Assembly: GCF_003724155.1 (NCBI RefSeq)
Contig: NZ_RJJQ01000018.1
Coordinates: 50,071-114,070 of the forward strand
Origin: Flexivirga caeni
Lineage (GTDB): Bacteria > Actinomycetota > Actinomycetes > Actinomycetales > Dermatophilaceae
DNA length: 64,000 bases
Reading direction: 5' to 3'
The translations under genes and the position numbers were made by a program. Numbering within the stretch: the stretch's first letter is position 1; each line of letters starts with the position of its first letter. Positions 1 to 10,384 of the stretch are shown piece after piece. The notes beneath the pieces were generated by a model. The model made no database searches, had not been told where the DNA came from, and saw only the letters and a program-made list of their open reading frames with translations.

Positions 1-740
1 GCGAGACCTTCGAGCTGCTCGCACAGGACTTCGACGTCATCGCGCTCGACCTGCCGGGCTTCGGCAAGTCGCCGGCGCCCGCGCCGCCATACAGCTACCG
101 GATGGACAGCTACGTCGAGCAGCTCGAGGACTTCTTCGACCACCTCGGTCTGGACCGGCCGCACGTCGCAGGCAACTCACTCGGCGGGATGTTCGCCCTC
201 GAACTGGCCGCCCGGGGGTCGGTGCGCACCGCGACCGCGATCTCACCGGCCGGCTTCTGGGGTCCGCTCGGGCTGGTCAACGCCGTCGCGAACCTGTCGC
301 TGATGAAGGCGTCCTCGCACGCCCCGCGGCGCGTGGTGCGCCTCTTCTCCGACAAGGCCGCCCTGCGCAAGGCCAGCCTTCGGGCGCTGTACGTCCACCC
401 GGAGAACGTGCCCGGTGCCGTGGCGTATGACGATGCGCTCAACCTGCGCACGTCGCCCGGCTTCTTCCCGGTCGCGTGGCACGCGACCCGATCCCGCTTC
501 CGCCACCAGCCACTAGTGCCGGTCACCATCGCCTGGGGCACCAAGGACCGGCTGCTGCTGCCCTCACAGGCGGCGACCGCCCGCGCGGAACTGCCGATGG
601 TCTCGCATCTGACGCTGCCCGATTGCGGCCATGTCCCGATGATCGACAACCCCGAGCTGGTCGCCGGAGCGATCGTGCAGACCGTGGTGCAAGCCGCCGA
701 CCGAGCCGGGCAGCCGCTGCTGCACCTGACCGGCGTCTGA
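1..740 (+). CDS. alpha/beta hydrolase, 5' end cut by window edge
   Basis: The reading frame is open from base 3 and ends with TGA at 738-740, so about 245 C-terminal residues are visible and the true start lies left of the window. The nucleophile elbow GNSLGG (Ser at visible residue 59), an acid in WGTKDR (Asp 182) and DCGHVP (His 210) give the Ser-Asp-His triad of the alpha/beta hydrolase fold. Just after the left edge the frame reads DLPGFGKS, the usual strand preceding the cap region. The substrate cannot be read from sequence. It lies 6 bp upstream of an OsmC gene on the same strand, so the two may be cotranscribed. Confidence 0.85.
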   Translation, partial: ETFELLAQDFDVIALDLPGFGKSPAPAPPYSYRMDSYVEQLEDFFDHLGLDRPHVAGNSLGGMFALELAARGSVRTATAISPAGFWGPLGLVNAVANLSLMKASSHAPRRVVRLFSDKAALRKASLRALYVHPENVPGAVAYDDALNLRTSPGFFPVAWHATRSRFRHQPLVPVTIAWGTKDRLLLPSQAATARAELPMVSHLTLPDCGHVPMIDNPELVAGAIVQTVVQAADRAGQPLLHLTGV

Positions 741-746
741 CCCATC

Positions 747-1232
747 GTGCCCGAAAACCACTCGTATCACACGGCTTTGACCTGGTCGGGTTCGACGGGT
801 GAAGGGTATGACGCTTACCCCCGGGCTCATCGGGTCGCACCCGGCGATCTGGCCGCGCTCGGCATGTCCGCAGACCCGCACTTCCGCGGCGACCCGGCGC
901 TCGTCAACCCCGAGCAGCTGCTGGTGATGGCCGCGAGCAGCTGCCAGTTGCTGTCCTTCCTCGCCGTCGCGGCGCGAGCGCGCCTCGACGTGCTCGACTA
1001 CCGGGACGAGGCCGAAGGCGTGATGCCGGAGTCGGTTTCGCCGATGTCGGTCACCCGCATCGTGCTGCGACCCGTCGTCACCCTCGCCGCCGGCAGCCGC
1101 CTGGATCAGCTGGAGCGGCTGACCCGCGTTGCGCACGAGCAGTGCTTCATCGCGAACTCGCTGCGCTCGGAACTGGTCATCGACGCCGGATTCCGCATCG
1201 GCGACGAGACGGTCGCGACTGTCCGGATCTGA
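747..1232 (+). CDS. OsmC family protein
   Basis: 161 aa, GTG start 6 bp after the preceding hydrolase. Two cysteines, C66 in the stretch MAASSCQLLSF and C133 in AHEQCFIAN, match the redox-active pair of OsmC/Ohr proteins, which reduce organic hydroperoxides in the cytoplasm. Length is normal for the family. The C-terminal Cys sits in the helix expected for OsmC. Whether it acts on hydroperoxides or is one of the less-studied OsmC subgroups cannot be decided here. Likely in one operon with the upstream hydrolase; convergent to the rhodanese gene 6 bp downstream. Confidence 0.88.
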   Translation: MPENHSYHTALTWSGSTGEGYDAYPRAHRVAPGDLAALGMSADPHFRGDPALVNPEQLLVMAASSCQLLSFLAVAARARLDVLDYRDEAEGVMPESVSPMSVTRIVLRPVVTLAAGSRLDQLERLTRVAHEQCFIANSLRSELVIDAGFRIGDETVATVRI

Positions 1233-1238
1233 GCCGGG

Positions 1239-1679
1239 CTACGCGGCAACAGGCAGGCCGAGCGCCTGCCAGGCGGCGAAACCGCCGGCCATGCCGGTCG
1301 CGTGCCGCACGCCGAGCCGGACCAGGGTCTCTGCCGCGCGCGACGAGATATGGCCCTCCTGGCACACGACGACGACCCGCAGGTCGCGGGCGGCGATCGG
1401 CAGGCGGTCATCGCTCGCCGGGTCGAGTCGCCAGGCGAGCGCGGTGCGGTCGACCGCCCGCGGCGAGACCGCATCCGGGAGGCAGCCGAACGCCATACGC
1501 TGCGCCTGCGGCCGTATGTCGACCAGCGTCGCTCGGCCCCAGAGCGCCTCCTGGAATGCCGCGCGCGGACTCATTCCATGCAGCGGTGTCGACAGGCTGG
1601 CGAAAAGCTCCGACTGCCAGGTCATTTCGTCGAGTACGTGTGGACTGGGGGCGAGTGGTGCGCTGGTGGTGACGGTCAT
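1239..1679 (-). CDS. rhodanese-like domain protein
   Basis: 146 aa, single rhodanese domain. The active-site loop CQEGHISS (Cys at about residue 106) has the cysteine and the six-residue loop expected of a sulfurtransferase, and VDIRP near residue 52 is the CH2A-like motif. Such small proteins usually move sulfane sulfur in the cytoplasm. The ATG at 1679 has no clear Shine-Dalgarno, so a leaderless transcript or a nearby start is possible. It is convergent with the OsmC gene and diverges from the G6PDH-family gene. Confidence 0.85.
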   Translation of the reverse strand: MTVTTSAPLAPSPHVLDEMTWQSELFASLSTPLHGMSPRAAFQEALWGRATLVDIRPQAQRMAFGCLPDAVSPRAVDRTALAWRLDPASDDRLPIAARDLRVVVVCQEGHISSRAAETLVRLGVRHATGMAGGFAAWQALGLPVAA

Positions 1680-1829
1680 GAGGAAGGATCCCGGGTCCGG
1701 CCCGCCAGCCGACGGGAATCACATGTCATGATGCGTTGCATAACAAAACGTTACTTGGCGTGCCTGCGCCGGGGCAACCGACTTGTCCAGATCGCGAACG
1801 CTCGCGGATTCGGCTCCTATGCTCAGCGC

Positions 1830-3203
1830 ATGGCTGCAGATGAAGACGTGACCCTGCTCATCCTCGGTGCAGGGGGCGATCTCACTCACCGGCTGTTGCT
1901 GCCCGGAGTCGGCAGCCTGCTGAAGGTCGAGTCGTCCTGGAAGATCACCGTGGTCGGCGCAGACCGCGCGGACGTGACGCCCGCGCAGTGGAAGAAGCGC
2001 CTCGAGGACTCGTTCGCCACCGTGCCGGTGCCGGCGCGTCCGCTGCGGTCGGTGCTTGCCCGCACGCGCTACCAGCGCACCAACGTGCTGGACGCCACCG
2101 AGCTCGCCGGCCTGATCGGCTCGTGCAGCGGGCCGCTGGTGATCTACTTCGCCCTGCCGCCCACGGTGTCGATGGGTGTCTGCAAGCTGCTCGAAGACAT
2201 CGACCTGCCGGCCGACACTCGGCTCGCGCTGGAGAAGCCGTTCGGTTCGGACGAGAAGTCGGCGCGCGCGTTCAACGCGCAACTGCACCGGGTCGTCCCG
2301 GAGAAGCAGATCTTCCGCGTCGACCACTTCCTCGGCACCTCGACCGTGCTCAACCTCATCGGGCTGCGCTTCGCCAACCGGGTGCTGCAGCCGGTCTGGA
2401 GCGCCGAGCACATCGAGCGCGTCGAGATCGTGTATGACGAGGACCTCGCCCTGGAGGGGCGCGCCGGCTACTACGACAGCAACGGTGCACTGAAGGACAT
2501 GCTGCAGTCACACCTGTTGCAGGTGCTCGCGGTCTTCGCGATGGAGTCGGTCACCGACCTGTCGGACCAGGAGATCCAGGATCAGAAGGCGCAAGTGCTG
2601 CGCGCCACCCATCTGTGGGGGTCGAGCGTCAAGCGATCCACCAAACGAGCGCAATACACGGCGGGCACGATCGGGCGCCGCAAGATCCCGGCGTACACCA
2701 AGGAAAAGGGCGTCGACCCGTCCCGCGAGACCGAGACGCTCGCCCAGGTGAAGGTCGAGGTGCGCAACAACCGGTGGGCCGGTGTGCCGTTCACCCTGCG
2801 CAGCGGCAAGGCACTCGGAACGGCCCGCAAGCAGATCGTCGCCTACTTCCGGCCGGTCGCGCACGTGCCCGGCGGCTTCCGGAATGCCGCCGGGGCGGAC
2901 AAGCTGATCATCGACCTCAAGCCGGGAGCGGTGTCCTTCGTGCTCACCATGAACGCCGAGGGCAACCCGATGGAGCTGGAGCAGAAAGAGCTGCGGGCCG
3001 AGCTTGCCCCTGGCTGGATGCTGCCCTACGGCGAGGTGCTGCGCGAAGTGCTCGGCGGTGACGCGATGTTGTCGGTGCGTGCCGACGCGGCCGAATCCTG
3101 TTGGCGCATCATGGATCCGGTGCTCCGCGCCTGGCGTCAAGGGCGGGTGCCGCTGGAGACCTACCCGGCCGGGTCCGCCGGTCCGGACGGCTGGCAGGAC
3201 TAG
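1830..3203 (+). CDS. zwf: glucose-6-phosphate dehydrogenase family protein, divergent
   Basis: 457 aa from the ATG at 1830; the frame is open further upstream but that part does not look coding. The NADP-binding segment is GAGGDLTHR (residues 13-21), EKPFG is near residue 135, and the catalytic-base histidine is present in QSHLLQ (H228). The substrate-binding signature usually written RIDHYLGKE here reads RVDHFLGTS (163-171), so the normally invariant Lys is Thr170. The family oxidises glucose 6-phosphate to the lactone in the pentose phosphate pathway. The substitution and the absence of opcA/pgl neighbours suggest a paralogue that may be weak or use another substrate. Confidence 0.82.
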   Translation: MAADEDVTLLILGAGGDLTHRLLLPGVGSLLKVESSWKITVVGADRADVTPAQWKKRLEDSFATVPVPARPLRSVLARTRYQRTNVLDATELAGLIGSCSGPLVIYFALPPTVSMGVCKLLEDIDLPADTRLALEKPFGSDEKSARAFNAQLHRVVPEKQIFRVDHFLGTSTVLNLIGLRFANRVLQPVWSAEHIERVEIVYDEDLALEGRAGYYDSNGALKDMLQSHLLQVLAVFAMESVTDLSDQEIQDQKAQVLRATHLWGSSVKRSTKRAQYTAGTIGRRKIPAYTKEKGVDPSRETETLAQVKVEVRNNRWAGVPFTLRSGKALGTARKQIVAYFRPVAHVPGGFRNAAGADKLIIDLKPGAVSFVLTMNAEGNPMELEQKELRAELAPGWMLPYGEVLREVLGGDAMLSVRADAAESCWRIMDPVLRAWRQGRVPLETYPAGSAGPDGWQD

Positions 3204-3236
3204 GGCCGGGCGTGCCTGCTCGCCTATCCTTGCGCC

Positions 3237-3773
3237 ATGTCTGATCCGTATGGCGACCGCAACGTGCACGAGCAGGAGACCCGGGCACAGCCGGCGGTCG
3301 ACCCCTACGCGCAGCCGTCCGGCACCCCCGACGGGCAAGGCGGCTACCCGGGACAGTCCGGTTACGGACAGCAATCGCCATACGGCACACCCGGTTACGG
3401 TCAGCCTCCGACCTACGGCGACGCCTCGGCGTACGGTCAGTCCCCGGCTTACGGGGCACCGGCATACGGCCAGCAGCCCTACAACCCCTACGCCGGATAT
3501 CAGCCGGCGCCGACCAACGGGATGGCGATCGCGTCGTTCGTCACCAGCCTGGCCGGCATCTTCGTGTTCTGCGGCGTCTCCGGCATCGTGGGCATCATTC
3601 TGGGCATCATCGCGCTGAACCGGTCGAAGGAGCGGCAGGGCGCCGGGCGAGGGATGGCGATCGCGGGCATCGTGATCGGTGCCGTGCAACTTGTGCTGGC
3701 GATCGGGTTGATCATCGTGATCGTCATCGCGGCCGCCCACGACCAGAGCACCACGGGCGGCGCCACGACCTGA
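3237..3773 (+). CDS. DUF4190 membrane protein with PY/GQ-rich N-terminus
   Basis: 178 aa. Residues 1-95 are a disordered Pro/Tyr/Gly/Gln-rich tract with repeats such as PAYG and GYGQ; two hydrophobic helices follow (about 98-130 and 138-170), the second ending in a run of Ile/Val. The MAIASFVTSL and GRGMAIAGIVIG segments match DUF4190, a family of small actinobacterial membrane proteins of unknown role. It starts 33 bp after the G6PDH-family gene on the same strand and may be cotranscribed. No enzymatic motif is visible. Confidence 0.85.
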   Translation: MSDPYGDRNVHEQETRAQPAVDPYAQPSGTPDGQGGYPGQSGYGQQSPYGTPGYGQPPTYGDASAYGQSPAYGAPAYGQQPYNPYAGYQPAPTNGMAIASFVTSLAGIFVFCGVSGIVGIILGIIALNRSKERQGAGRGMAIAGIVIGAVQLVLAIGLIIVIVIAAAHDQSTTGGATT

Positions 3774-3774
3774 G

Positions 3775-4929
3775 CTACCAGCGGTTCATGGCGGCCAGGC
3801 CCCAGCGCACGGACGCGTGTCGTTCGACGAGCGCGAGGGTGGTGCTGCCGCGGGTGATGCCGGTGAAGACCCGCCAGCCCGGGCGGGTGCGCAGCATCGC
3901 ATGGAACGCCGCGGGGTGCCGCTCGAAGGCGCGCAGCGTCCGCTCGCCGGCCAGCATCTCGGTGCCGAGTTCGCCCGCCACCTGCCGGCCGTATGCCGTG
4001 AGCCCGTCTCCCGGCGGCAGCTCGCCCGCGGCGATGCGGGCAGCAGTCGCCCCCGCCATCCGGCCCGACCGCACCGCGTAGGAGATGCCCTCGCGGGTCC
4101 ACGGCTCCAGCAGCCCGGCGGCGTCGCCCGCGACCAGCACCCGGCCGCGGCCCAGCGGTGAGCCGGCCGCCCGGCAGCGGGTGAGGTGGCCGGACTCGCG
4201 GACGACATCGAGCCGGGAAAGCCGTTGCTGGGCAATGAAGTCCGTCAGGTACCGCTTGGTCTCGGCGGGGCGGCCCTTCGCCATGATGACGCCGACCGTG
4301 AGCACATCGTCCTTGGGGAAGACCCACGCGTAGGACCCCGGCACCGGTCCCCAGTCCAGGTGCACCCGCCCGGCCCAGGCCGCTCGCGCGGTGTCGTCGG
4401 GCGCGAGCTCGGCCTCCAGACCGAGGTCGGTCTGCCGCAGTTGCACGCCGACGTACCGTCCGATGCGGCTCGCGGAGCCGTCCGCGCCGACCACCACCCG
4501 GGAGTGCAGGTCTCCGTCGGAAGTCCGGACCGTCACCAGGTCGTCGTCCTGGTCGACGGCGCTGAAAGTGACGGCCGTGCGCACGTGCGCGCCGGCGGCC
4601 TGCGCCGCCCGGAGCAACGCGGTGTCGAGGTCGGCGCGGTTGACCAGGGTCAGGATGCGTCCGTCCCCACGACGCTCGAAGGGCTTGCGCCCGGCCAGGC
4701 TGAACGACGCCCGCGTGATCTCCTGCTGCACGGGCACCGGCAGCTCGGGCGGCAGCGACGCGAGGGTCGGACCGATCAGGCCCCCACCGCAGGTCTTGTA
4801 TCGCGGGAAGCGAGCCCGGTCTATCACCAGGGTCCGGGCCCCGGCGGTCGCCGCAGCGTGCGCGGCGCAGCTGCCGGCCGGACCGGCGCCGACGACGATG
4901 ACGTCATACGGCTCAGGCGGCTGTGTCAC
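3775..4929 (-). CDS. geranylgeranyl reductase family FAD-dependent oxidoreductase
   Basis: 384 aa. The N-terminal FAD-binding motif is VVGAGPAG (residues 12-19). Next come the family stretch RYKTCGGGL (about 42-50) and the second FAD motif VLVAGDAAGLLEPWTREGI, which ends with the typical GIxYA segment. The family reduces isoprenoid double bonds (menaquinone side chain, archaeal-type lipids) or hydroxylates small molecules. In actinobacteria such proteins are often candidates for menaquinone reduction, but no menaquinone gene is adjacent. It is convergent with the DUF4190 gene, with one base between the stop codons. Confidence 0.85.
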   Translation of the reverse strand: MTQPPEPYDVIVVGAGPAGSCAAHAAATAGARTLVIDRARFPRYKTCGGGLIGPTLASLPPELPVPVQQEITRASFSLAGRKPFERRGDGRILTLVNRADLDTALLRAAQAAGAHVRTAVTFSAVDQDDDLVTVRTSDGDLHSRVVVGADGSASRIGRYVGVQLRQTDLGLEAELAPDDTARAAWAGRVHLDWGPVPGSYAWVFPKDDVLTVGVIMAKGRPAETKRYLTDFIAQQRLSRLDVVRESGHLTRCRAAGSPLGRGRVLVAGDAAGLLEPWTREGISYAVRSGRMAGATAARIAAGELPPGDGLTAYGRQVAGELGTEMLAGERTLRAFERHPAAFHAMLRTRPGWRVFTGITRGSTTLALVERHASVRWGLAAMNRW

Positions 4930-5053
4930 GCTGGGAGATGGTAGTCCGCCAGGGCGGACCGGCCCGGAGGTGTCACGGTGGCGGGCGAAGTGACCGGCGA
5001 GTAACTTAGGACCGCAGACGGACTCCGTGCGGCGATCGAGGAGATGGGTATTC

Positions 5054-6646
5054 GTGAAGGACCACTACGACGTGCTGGTGGTCGGCGCCGGCCTGTCCGG
5101 CATCGACGCCGGATATCGCCTCCAGACCAGCTGTCCCGGTGTGGACTACGCGATCCTGGAGGCGCGCGAGTCACTCGGTGGCACGTGGGACCTGTTCCGC
5201 TACCCCGGGATTCGCTCCGACTCCGACATGTTCACCCTGGGCCTGCCGTTCGAACCGTGGACGGGCGCCAAGTCGATCGCCGATGGCGCGGACATCCTGC
5301 AATACCTCAAGGACACTGCCGCGAAATATGGCATCGACCGGCGGATCTCCTACTCCACCAAGGTGATTGCCGCTGACTGGTCGAGCCAGGACGCTCGGTG
5401 GACGCTGACCACGCAGTCGGCGGCCGGCGAACACACGGTGAGTGCGAACTTCGTCTACTTCTCCTGCGGTTACTACAACTACACCGATCCCTACCGTCCG
5501 GATATTCCGGGCCTGGCGGACTTCTCCGGGCAGGTCATCCACCCGCAGTTCTGGCCGGCCAACGGGGTGGACGTCGCCGGACGCACGGTGACCGTCATCG
5601 GATCCGGTGCCACCGCGATGACCCTGGTGCCCGCCCTCGCCCGGCAGGGTGCGCACGTGACGATGTTGCAGCGTTCGCCGAGCTACGTGCTCAGCCTCGC
5701 CGCCCGGGACACGATCGCCGACAGGTTGCGCAAGGTGCTGCCGGCCAAGCAGGCGTATGCCGCGATCCGGCTCAAGAACGCCGCCACCACCGTCGGGTTC
5801 TACGAGTTCTGCCGCCGGGTGCCCGGGGCAGCCACCAAGATCCTGCGGTCCGGGGTCGCCCGTCAGCTGGAAGGCAGCTCGGTCGACCTGGCGGCCTTCA
5901 CGCCCCGCTACCGGCCGTGGGACCAGCGGCTGTGCATCGTGCCCGACGCCGACCTGTTCACGGCGATCAGGGAGCACGACGTCGACGTCGTCACGGACAC
6001 CATCGATCGCGTCGAGCCGACCGCCATACACACCTCCTCCGGCCAGCGGATCGAGTCCGACATCATCGTGACCGCAACCGGCTTGCGGCTGCAGATGGTC
6101 GGTGGCGCCACGGTCAGCGTCGACGGTGAGGTCTGCGACCCCGGCGAGCGATACATCTACCGCGGGATGATGCTCGAAGGCGTGCCGAACGCCGCCGTCT
6201 GCATCGGCTACACCAATGCGTCATGGACGCTGCGGGCCGACCTGTCCGCGCAATATTTCTGCAAATTCGTCAACTATGTGCGCAGCAACGGCTACGCATC
6301 CGGCACTCCGACGGTGCCCGAGGCGATGCCGGCCACGCCGGCGCTGGACCTCGCGTCCGGTTACGTGCAGCGGTCCATCGCCGAACTGCCGAAGCAGGGC
6401 GACCGCAAGCCGTGGTTCCTGAAGCAGAACTACTTCGTCGACCGGCGCGACGCCAAGCGCGCCGACGTCACCGCAGACATGACCTTCGTGCGCCCGGGCG
6501 AGACGCGTTCCCGCTCCTCCCTTTCGCGCTCGCCACTTTCGCGTTCCCCCCTTTCGCGAGTGACGGCTTCCTCGCCGAGCGACGGCGAAATTGCGCCGTC
6601 ACTCGACGAACTCGCCGTCACTCGGGAAGCGGAGCGGGCCGGGTGA
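5054..6646 (+). CDS. ethA: EthA-family Baeyer-Villiger flavin monooxygenase with extended tail
   Basis: 530 aa from GTG 5054, preferred over GTG 5027 because GAGGAG lies 10 bp upstream. FAD motif VVGAGLSG (9-16), GGTWDLFRYPG, the BVMO fingerprint FSGQVIHPQFW (about 157-167) and NADPH motif VIGSGATA are all present. From memory the protein closely follows mycobacterial EthA/MymA (about 490 aa), including ASWTLRADLSAQY and ELPKQGDRKPW. These enzymes insert oxygen next to ketones or oxidise sulfur compounds. The last 45 or so residues (Ser/Arg/Pro repeats) are extra and are encoded by repeat DNA (see 6558-6623). The stop overlaps the next start. Confidence 0.9.
   Translation: MKDHYDVLVVGAGLSGIDAGYRLQTSCPGVDYAILEARESLGGTWDLFRYPGIRSDSDMFTLGLPFEPWTGAKSIADGADILQYLKDTAAKYGIDRRISYSTKVIAADWSSQDARWTLTTQSAAGEHTVSANFVYFSCGYYNYTDPYRPDIPGLADFSGQVIHPQFWPANGVDVAGRTVTVIGSGATAMTLVPALARQGAHVTMLQRSPSYVLSLAARDTIADRLRKVLPAKQAYAAIRLKNAATTVGFYEFCRRVPGAATKILRSGVARQLEGSSVDLAAFTPRYRPWDQRLCIVPDADLFTAIREHDVDVVTDTIDRVEPTAIHTSSGQRIESDIIVTATGLRLQMVGGATVSVDGEVCDPGERYIYRGMMLEGVPNAAVCIGYTNASWTLRADLSAQYFCKFVNYVRSNGYASGTPTVPEAMPATPALDLASGYVQRSIAELPKQGDRKPWFLKQNYFVDRRDAKRADVTADMTFVRPGETRSRSSLSRSPLSRSPLSRVTASSPSDGEIAPSLDELAVTREAERAG
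6558..6623. repeat. nested double inverted repeat, element 1, inside the monooxygenase 3' end
   Basis: GAGTGACGGC (6558-6567) and GAGCGACGGC (6577-6586) are followed by GCCGTCACTC at 6595-6604 and 6614-6623. All four arms are symmetric about 6590.5 with a 19-bp period on each side. About 26 of 33 positions can pair. The octamer CTTTCGCG occurs three times just upstream. The element is translated as the tail of the EthA-like protein. It shares geometry, not sequence, with the elements near 14287, 43968 and 53024. Confidence 0.8.
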
Positions 6647-7902
6647 GGATCGCGCTCGCGTCATACCGGAGCAAGGCGCACTCCGGAGGGCAGGGCGTCT
6701 ACGTCCGCAACCTGTCACGCGAACTCGTCGCCCAGGGACATCAGGTCGAGGTGTTCAGCGGTCAGCCCTACCCGCAGCTCGACCCCGGGGTGCGCTTCAC
6801 TCCTGTGCCGAGTCTCGACCTCTACCGCCCCGAGGACCCGTTCCGGCGTCCCGCGCTGCATGAATTCGGCTCTGCCATCGATGTTTTCGAATACGCAACA
6901 ATGTGCACGGCCGGCTTTCCCGAGCCGCGCACCTTCGGCATGCGGCTGTCGCGGCTGCTGCGCGACCGGGTCGGAGACTTCGACATCCTGCACGACAACC
7001 AGACGCTGGCGCCCGGCCTGCTCGCCCTCGAACGGCGCGGGCTGCCGCTGCTGACCACGATCCATCACCCGATCAGCCGGGACCGCCGGCTGGAACTGCA
7101 GGCGACGACCGGCTGGGCGCGGGTGTCCAAGCGCCGGTGGTACGGCTTCGTGCAGATGCAGCGCCGAGTTGCCCGCCGCAGCAAGCACGTGCTGACCGTC
7201 TCGCAAGTGTCCGCCCGTGACATCATCGCCGACTTCGGGGTGCCGGCCGAGTACATCCGGGTCGTGCCGGTCGGCGTCGACATCGCACGCTTCCGGCCGC
7301 CGGACGCCCCGCGGGTGTCCGGCCGGATCGTGGCGATCGTCAGCGCCGACGTGCCGTTGAAGGGTATGACGGTGCTGGTCGACGCACTGCAGTTGCTGCC
7401 GCGATCGGCGTGGAGCGAACTCGTGGTGGTCGGCACGCCGGGCGACGCGACCGAGAAGCGGCTCGCCGAAGCCGGTCTCGTCGACCGCGTCCGTTTCCGC
7501 AGCGGCCTCTCGGACGATGAACTGGCCGGGTTGATCGGGTCAGCGCAGCTGCAGGTGATTCCCTCTCTCTACGAAGGGTTTTCGATCCCGGCAGTCGAGG
7601 CGATGGCGTGCGGCACCCCCGTCGTCGCCACCACTGTGGGTGCGCTCCCCGGGCTGCTCTCGGGCGGTGTGGGACGGCTGGTGCCACCCGGTGATGCGGC
7701 CGCGCTGGCCGTCGCGCTGGCCGAGGTGCTGGCAATGCCCGAGGAGGCGGCCTCGATGGGGAGGGCCGGCCGGTCGCGAGCGGTCGCGACATACAGTTGG
7801 GCGGCCGTGGCACGCGCGACCGCGGAGGTCTACCACGAGGTGATTGCTGCGAGCGGTCACGCGCAGTCTGCCGCAGCGGCGCATCCGAAGGAGCAGCGAT
7901 GA
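6643..7902 (+). CDS. glycosyltransferase family 4 protein
   Basis: 419 aa starting at GTG 6643, which overlaps the upstream stop (GTGA). The N-terminal segment SGGQGVYVRNLSREL is the glycine-rich acceptor loop typical of GT4 (GT-B fold). The C-terminal EGFSIPAVE is the E-x7-E nucleotide-sugar motif, followed by ACGTPVVAT. It should transfer a sugar from an NDP donor at the cytoplasmic face; acceptor unknown. Translationally coupled on both sides (ATGA overlap with the methyltransferase), which places it in the 5.0-10.3 kb operon. Confidence 0.9.
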   Translation: MRIALASYRSKAHSGGQGVYVRNLSRELVAQGHQVEVFSGQPYPQLDPGVRFTPVPSLDLYRPEDPFRRPALHEFGSAIDVFEYATMCTAGFPEPRTFGMRLSRLLRDRVGDFDILHDNQTLAPGLLALERRGLPLLTTIHHPISRDRRLELQATTGWARVSKRRWYGFVQMQRRVARRSKHVLTVSQVSARDIIADFGVPAEYIRVVPVGVDIARFRPPDAPRVSGRIVAIVSADVPLKGMTVLVDALQLLPRSAWSELVVVGTPGDATEKRLAEAGLVDRVRFRSGLSDDELAGLIGSAQLQVIPSLYEGFSIPAVEAMACGTPVVATTVGALPGLLSGGVGRLVPPGDAAALAVALAEVLAMPEEAASMGRAGRSRAVATYSWAAVARATAEVYHEVIAASGHAQSAAAAHPKEQR

Positions 7903-8620
7903 TCACGATGGACTTCGACTCGGCGTTCCCGATCGCACCCGGCATGACGGTGCTCGACGTCGGCGCCGGTCAGGGCCGGCACTCGTTCGAGGCGCTGCGG
8001 CGTGGCGGTGTCGTCACCGCGTTCGACCTGTCCGAGTCGGACCTGGCCGACGTGAAGTCGATGTTCGGCGCGATGGAACTCGAGGGCGAGGTCCCGGAGG
8101 GGGCGTCGGGCACCGTGCTGCATGGTGACGCCCGCTCGATGCCCTTTAACGACAATAGTTTCGACCGGGTCATCGCGTCGGAGATCCTGGAGCACGTGCA
8201 CGAGGACGAGCAGGTCATGGCCGAGATCTTTCGGGTGCTGCGGCCCGGTGGCCTGGTCGCGGTGTCCGTGCCGCGCAACTGGCCGGAGCAGATCTGCTGG
8301 AAGTTGTCGGCTCCTTACCACGAGGTCGAGGGCGGCCACATCCGCATCTACCGCGCGTCCGAGCTGGTGGCGAAGCTGGAGCGGGCCGGGCTGACGGCAT
8401 ACAAGCAACACCATGCACACGCCCTGCACGCACCGTACTGGTGGCTGAAATGCGTTGTGGGGCCTGACAACAACGACAATCCCGCCGTCAAGGCCTATCA
8501 CCGGCTGCTGGTGTGGGACCTGATGAAGGGGCCGTTCGTGACGCGCGCCTCGGAGAACGCGCTCAACCCGGTGCTCGGCAAGAGCTTCGTCGTCTACCTC
8601 GTGAAGCCGGAGCTTGCCGG

Positions 8621-8624
<4 letters not shown>
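7899..8624 (+). CDS. class I SAM-dependent methyltransferase
   Basis: 241 aa; the ATG at 7899 overlaps the glycosyltransferase stop by four bases. Motif I is VLDVGAGQGRHSF (about 18-30), the acidic motif II is FDLSESD, and post-motif segments include DRVIASEILEHVHED and VLRPGGLVAVSVP. The HEVEGGHIRIYRASEL stretch resembles methyltransferases acting on sugars or lipid-linked glycans. The context (GT4 upstream, toroid protein downstream, all overlapping) suggests it modifies the same product. Confidence 0.9.
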
Positions 8625-10323
<1,699 letters not shown>

Positions 10324-10330
10324 CCCGCGT

Positions 10331-10356
10331 GCGTAACCTTCGACGGTCGAGGTTTG
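10331..10356. repeat. hairpin repeat GTAACCTTCGACGG, copy A
   Basis: The sequence around GTAACCTTCGACGGTCGAGG folds on itself (AACC-TCGA against TCGA-GGTT). Near-identical copies lie at 24919-24942 and 24969-24993. This copy sits 8 bp after the methyltransferase stop, so it may act as a transcript end. Confidence 0.6.
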
Positions 10357-10384
10357 CGGCCGGTGACTGTCGGAGAATGGCGGC

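Noticed and set aside
1302..1829. Upstream extension of the G6PDH-family frame
   Set aside because: The region is antisense to the rhodanese gene and the added sequence is Arg-rich. ATG 1830 gives the normal N-terminus before GAGGDL.
2508..3740. Long open frame on the minus strand (about 410 codons) opposite the G6PDH-family and DUF4190 genes
   Set aside because: His/Arg/Gly-rich translation without motifs; it is a high-GC shadow of two well-supported genes.
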